A DNA stretch of 10,217 nt from Methylocystaceae bacterium (GTDB lineage: Bacteria > Pseudomonadota > Alphaproteobacteria > Rhizobiales > Beijerinckiaceae), in assembly GCA_003105285.1 (NCBI GenBank), contig PQAN01000322.1, positions 1 through 10,217 of the forward strand, read 5' to 3'. Of this stretch, positions 7,488 to 10,217 are shown one piece after another. The position numbers were made by a program, and so were the translations under genes. Below the pieces are notes generated by a model that searched no databases, was not told the DNA's origin, and was given only the letters and a program-made list of their open reading frames with translations. How positions within the stretch are numbered: position 1 is the stretch's first letter; the number at the start of each line of letters is the position of its first letter.

Positions 7488-10217
7488 TCGCCGGCTTGGC
7501 TCAGGAACACGCGCTTCGGCGCCCGGCGGCTGGTCAGTCGATCGAAGGCCAGATAGACGACCGGCGTGGTGAAGAGCGTGAGAATCTGGCTGACGGCGAG
7601 GCCGCCGACGATGGCGACGCCGAGCGGCTGGCGCAGCTCCGCGCCGACGCCGCTCCCGAGCATCAGCGGCAGCGCGCTCGGCATCGCGACGAGCGTCGTC
7701 ATCAGGATCGGCCGAACGCGCAGCAGGCACGCCCGGTGGATCGCCTCGCGCGGCGCGAGCCCCTGTTCGCGCTCCGCCGCGAGCGCGAAGTCGATCATCA
7801 TGATCGCGTTCTTCTTCACGATGCCGATGAGCAGGACGAGGCCGATAACGCCGATCACGCCGAGCTCGTGGCCGGAAAGCACAAGCGCCGCCAGCGCGCC
7901 GGCGCCGGCGGAGGGCAGCGTCGAGATGATGGTGAGCGGATGGACGAAGCTCTCGTAGAGCACGCCGAGCACGATGTAGACGCAGACGAGCGCAGCGAGA
8001 ATGAGCAGGAGCTCGTCGCCGAGCGACGCCTCGAAGGCGAGCGCCGCGCCTTGGAAATGCGTGCGCACGCCGGGCGGCGCGCCGAGTTCCCGCCATGCGC
8101 GCCCGATCTCGCCGACGGCCTCTCCGAGAGCCGCGCCCGGACGCAGATCGAAGGAGACGGAGGTCGCCGGAAACGGACCGAAATGCTCGATCTGCAGCGG
8201 CGCCGGCCGCACCGCGGCCCGCGCGATCGCCGAGAGCGGCGTCTGTGCGGAACGCGAGAGCGACGATGGCAGATACACGTCGAGGATCGATTGCGGCTCG
8301 CGCGCGAAAGCGGGATCGACGCCCAATATGACGCGCCGCTGGTTCGATTGGGTGAAAACGGTCGAGACGATGCGCTGGCCGAAGGCGTCGTAGAGCGCGT
8401 TGTCGACCGTCGCGAGCGTGATGCCGAAGCGCGCCGCGGTGTCGCGGTCGACATCGAGATAGACGCCGAGCCCTTTCGCCTCCTGCGTCGCGCCGACATT
8501 CTCGATCTGCGGCAGCGCCCTCAGACGTCCGAGAAAGGCCGGAACGATCCTGTCGAGCATCGCAGGCTCTGCGGCCTCGAGCACGAGGCGGTATTGCGCG
8601 TGGCCGAGGCCCGCATCGATTGCGAGGTCCTGCGCCGGCCGGAGATAGAGCGCGATCCCTGGGACCTTTTCGCTGCCTGCGGCGAGACGACGGGCGATCT
8701 CCGTCGCGCTGGCGCGGCGCTCGCCAAAGGGCTTCAAATCGATGAGGAAGCGTCCGGAGTTCGGCGCCATCACCGCTCCGTCGACGCCGACGTAGGACGA
8801 CAGAGCCGCGACGTCCGGATCGGCGAGAATGACGTCGGCGAGCGCTTTTTGCCGCTCCGCCAAGCCGGCGAAAGACACGTCGCCCGGCGCGAGTGAAACG
8901 CCTTGGACGAGCCCGGTGTCCTGGACCGGGAAAAAGCCTTTCGGAATGAAAGCATAGAGAAGGACCGTCGCGACGAGCGCCCCCGCCGCGACGAACAGCG
9001 TCGCGCGCTGGCGCTCGAGCGCGAAATCGAGGAGCCGGCCGTAGATTTCGACGGCCGCCTCGAATCCTCCGCGGCTTCCGAGCCGCTCCCGTGGCGCGCT
9101 GCGCCGCAGCAAGCGCGCGCACAGCATCGGCGCGAGGGTGAGAGACACGACCGCCGAAACGACGATCGTCACGGCGAGCGTGACGGCGAACTCGCGGAAC
9201 AGCCGGCCGACCACGCCGGTCATGAACAGCAGCGGGATCAGCACGGCGACGAGCGAGACGGTCAACGAGACGATCGTGAAGCCGATTTCCTTCGAACCGA
9301 CGAGCGCCGCTTCGAAAGGCCGCTTGCCTGTCTCGACGTGACGGGCGATGTTCTCGATCATGACGATCGAATCGTCGACGACGAATCCGGCGCCGATCGT
9401 CAGCGCGAGCAACGTCAGATTATTGACGCTGAAGCCCAAGAGATGCATGGCGGCGAACGCGCCGACCAGCGACAGCGGCGCCGACAGGCTCGGAATCAAC
9501 GTCGCGCGAAAATCGCGCAGGAACAGGAAGATCGCCAGGACGACGAGCAGAACGGCGAAGACGAGGTCGAGCTCCACGTCGCGCACGGACGCGCGGATCG
9601 TCACCGTCCGGTCGGCGAGCAGCGCGACGTCGACGCCAGGCGGCAACGTCTCCTTCAGCGCCGGCAACGCCTCCTTGATCGCGTCCACGACGGCGACGAC
9701 ATTGGCGCCCGGCTGACGGCGGACGTCGAGAATGACGGCGGGCGTGCGGTTCATCCATGCGGCGAGCCGATCGTTCTCCGCGCCCTCGACCACGGTCGCT
9801 ATGTCCGAGAGCCGGACCGGCGCCCCATTGCGATAGGCGACGACGAGCCGCTCGTAGTCTTCGACGCTTTCGACCCGGTCGTTGGCGTCGATCTGATAGG
9901 CGCGCTTCGGACCCTCGAAGGAGCCCTTGGGCATGTCGACATTGGCGGCGCCGATCGTCGTGCGCAGATCATCGAGATTCAGGCCGTAGGCGGAGGCGGC
10001 GTCGGGATTGACCCTTATGCGCACGGCTGGCCGTTCGCCGCCGCCGATCGCGACGAAGCCGACGCCCGCCATCTGCGAAATCTTCTGCGCGAGGCGCGTG
10101 TCCGCGAATTCCTGGACGCGATGCAGCGGCAGCTTGTCGGAGGTGACGGCGAGCGTGAGGACCGGCGTGTCGGCGGGATTGATCTTCACATAGCTCGGCG
10201 GCGCCGGCAGGTCGTTC
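7484..10217 (-). CDS. RND efflux permease, MdtB/MuxB-like, N-terminus missing
   Basis: This is an inner-membrane proton-driven efflux subunit. The reading frame runs off the right edge; 910 codons are visible. The GTG at 10189 is internal: the codons before it read NDLPAPPSY, continuing into VKINPADTPVLTLAVTS, the conserved stretch found about 120 residues into MdtB-type proteins. Aligned on the neighbouring RND protein, about 115 residues are missing, so the full length should be near 1025, normal for the family. Visible motifs are GFVVDDSIVMIENI in helix 4 (proton-relay Asp codons at 9371-9376), FIPKGFFPVQDTG after helix 7, and GIVKKNAIMMID in helix 10 (relay Lys codon 7811-7813). The C-terminal third closely follows MdtB. 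The stop overlaps the next start as ATGA. In E. coli MdtB and MdtC form a mixed trimer with adaptor MdtA; that partnership is inferred here from order and similarity. The upstream neighbour outside the window is probably the adaptor gene. Confidence 0.93.
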   Translation of the reverse strand, partial: NDLPAPPSYVKINPADTPVLTLAVTSDKLPLHRVQEFADTRLAQKISQMAGVGFVAIGGGERPAVRIRVNPDAASAYGLNLDDLRTTIGAANVDMPKGSFEGPKRAYQIDANDRVESVEDYERLVVAYRNGAPVRLSDIATVVEGAENDRLAAWMNRTPAVILDVRRQPGANVVAVVDAIKEALPALKETLPPGVDVALLADRTVTIRASVRDVELDLVFAVLLVVLAIFLFLRDFRATLIPSLSAPLSLVGAFAAMHLLGFSVNNLTLLALTIGAGFVVDDSIVMIENIARHVETGKRPFEAALVGSKEIGFTIVSLTVSLVAVLIPLLFMTGVVGRLFREFAVTLAVTIVVSAVVSLTLAPMLCARLLRRSAPRERLGSRGGFEAAVEIYGRLLDFALERQRATLFVAAGALVATVLLYAFIPKGFFPVQDTGLVQGVSLAPGDVSFAGLAERQKALADVILADPDVAALSSYVGVDGAVMAPNSGRFLIDLKPFGERRASATEIARRLAAGSEKVPGIALYLRPAQDLAIDAGLGHAQYRLVLEAAEPAMLDRIVPAFLGRLRALPQIENVGATQEAKGLGVYLDVDRDTAARFGITLATVDNALYDAFGQRIVSTVFTQSNQRRVILGVDPAFAREPQSILDVYLPSSLSRSAQTPLSAIARAAVRPAPLQIEHFGPFPATSVSFDLRPGAALGEAVGEIGRAWRELGAPPGVRTHFQGAALAFEASLGDELLLILAALVCVYIVLGVLYESFVHPLTIISTLPSAGAGALAALVLSGHELGVIGVIGLVLLIGIVKKNAIMMIDFALAAEREQGLAPREAIHRACLLRVRPILMTTLVAMPSALPLMLGSGVGAELRQPLGVAIVGGLAVSQILTLFTTPVVYLAFDRLTSRRAPKRVFLSQAGE

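Noticed and set aside
6210..8896. Plus-strand open frames of 448 and 466 codons (6210-7556 and 7496-8896)
   Set aside because: Both are antisense shadows of the two RND genes. Their compositions are alike because the RND genes are paralogues read in the same antisense frame.
7488..9122. In-frame upstream extension of the MdtC-like gene giving a 1672-residue product
   Set aside because: The extension overlaps the MdtB-like gene in another frame, is Arg/Ala-rich and without RND homology, and the normal RND N-terminus MNISAPFIHRP starts at 7487.
10187..10189. GTG as the start of the MdtB-like gene
   Set aside because: Conserved family sequence continues upstream in frame to the window edge (NDLPAPPSY before the GTG), so this is an internal valine codon.
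535..10217. CRISPR array, mobile element, toxin-antitoxin or phage genes
   Set aside because: The region is filled end to end by five transporter genes in one direction. I saw no short regularly spaced repeats, transposase or terminal inverted repeats.

Overview
The window looks like a GC-rich alphaproteobacterial chromosome (roughly 60-65% GC by eye). A member of the Hyphomicrobiales, perhaps a Methylocystis/Methylosinus-type methanotroph, is my best guess from codon usage and gene style. That placement is low confidence because there is no rRNA or other taxonomic marker here.

Layout. The left edge (2-178, plus strand) holds the last 58 codons of a PepSY-associated transmembrane protein. 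A 356-base gene-free stretch (179-534) follows, with three hairpins; one of them (237-280) has the form of a terminator for the minus strand. Everything from 535 to the right edge is one minus-strand gene train. In transcription order (right to left) it is: an RND efflux permease of the MdtB/MuxB type (N-terminus outside the window, stop at 7484), a second RND permease of the MdtC/MuxC type (7487-4104), an ABC ATPase of the NosF/CcmA-like type (4129-3425), and two ABC-2 membrane proteins of the DUF3526 type (3393-2011 and 1992-535). The junctions are tight: a 4-base ATGA overlap, a 26-base overlap, a 31-base gap and an 18-base gap. The five genes are therefore very probably one operon. Its promoter, and probably a membrane-fusion (MdtA-like) gene, lie beyond the right edge.

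Function. The two RND proteins should form an inner-membrane proton-driven pump (a heterotrimer in the MdtBC paradigm) that works with a periplasmic adaptor and an outer-membrane channel. The ATPase and two DUF3526 proteins should form a separate ATP-driven inner-membrane transporter, one ATPase dimer with a heterodimeric membrane part. A simple model is that both systems act on one compound, the ABC unit moving it across the inner membrane and the RND unit expelling it across the envelope. The convergent PepSY gene hints at metal or siderophore biology, since such proteins commonly accompany TonB-dependent receptors. The substrate cannot be read from the sequence.

The most unusual points are the physical linkage of an RND pair to a DUF3526 ABC module, a roughly 60-residue Ala/Gly/Ser-rich insertion in the second RND protein near the presumed docking region, and that protein's extended C-terminal tail, whose last codons carry the ribosome-binding site and start of the ABC ATPase gene. 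I saw no mobile element, CRISPR array, RNA gene or defence system.
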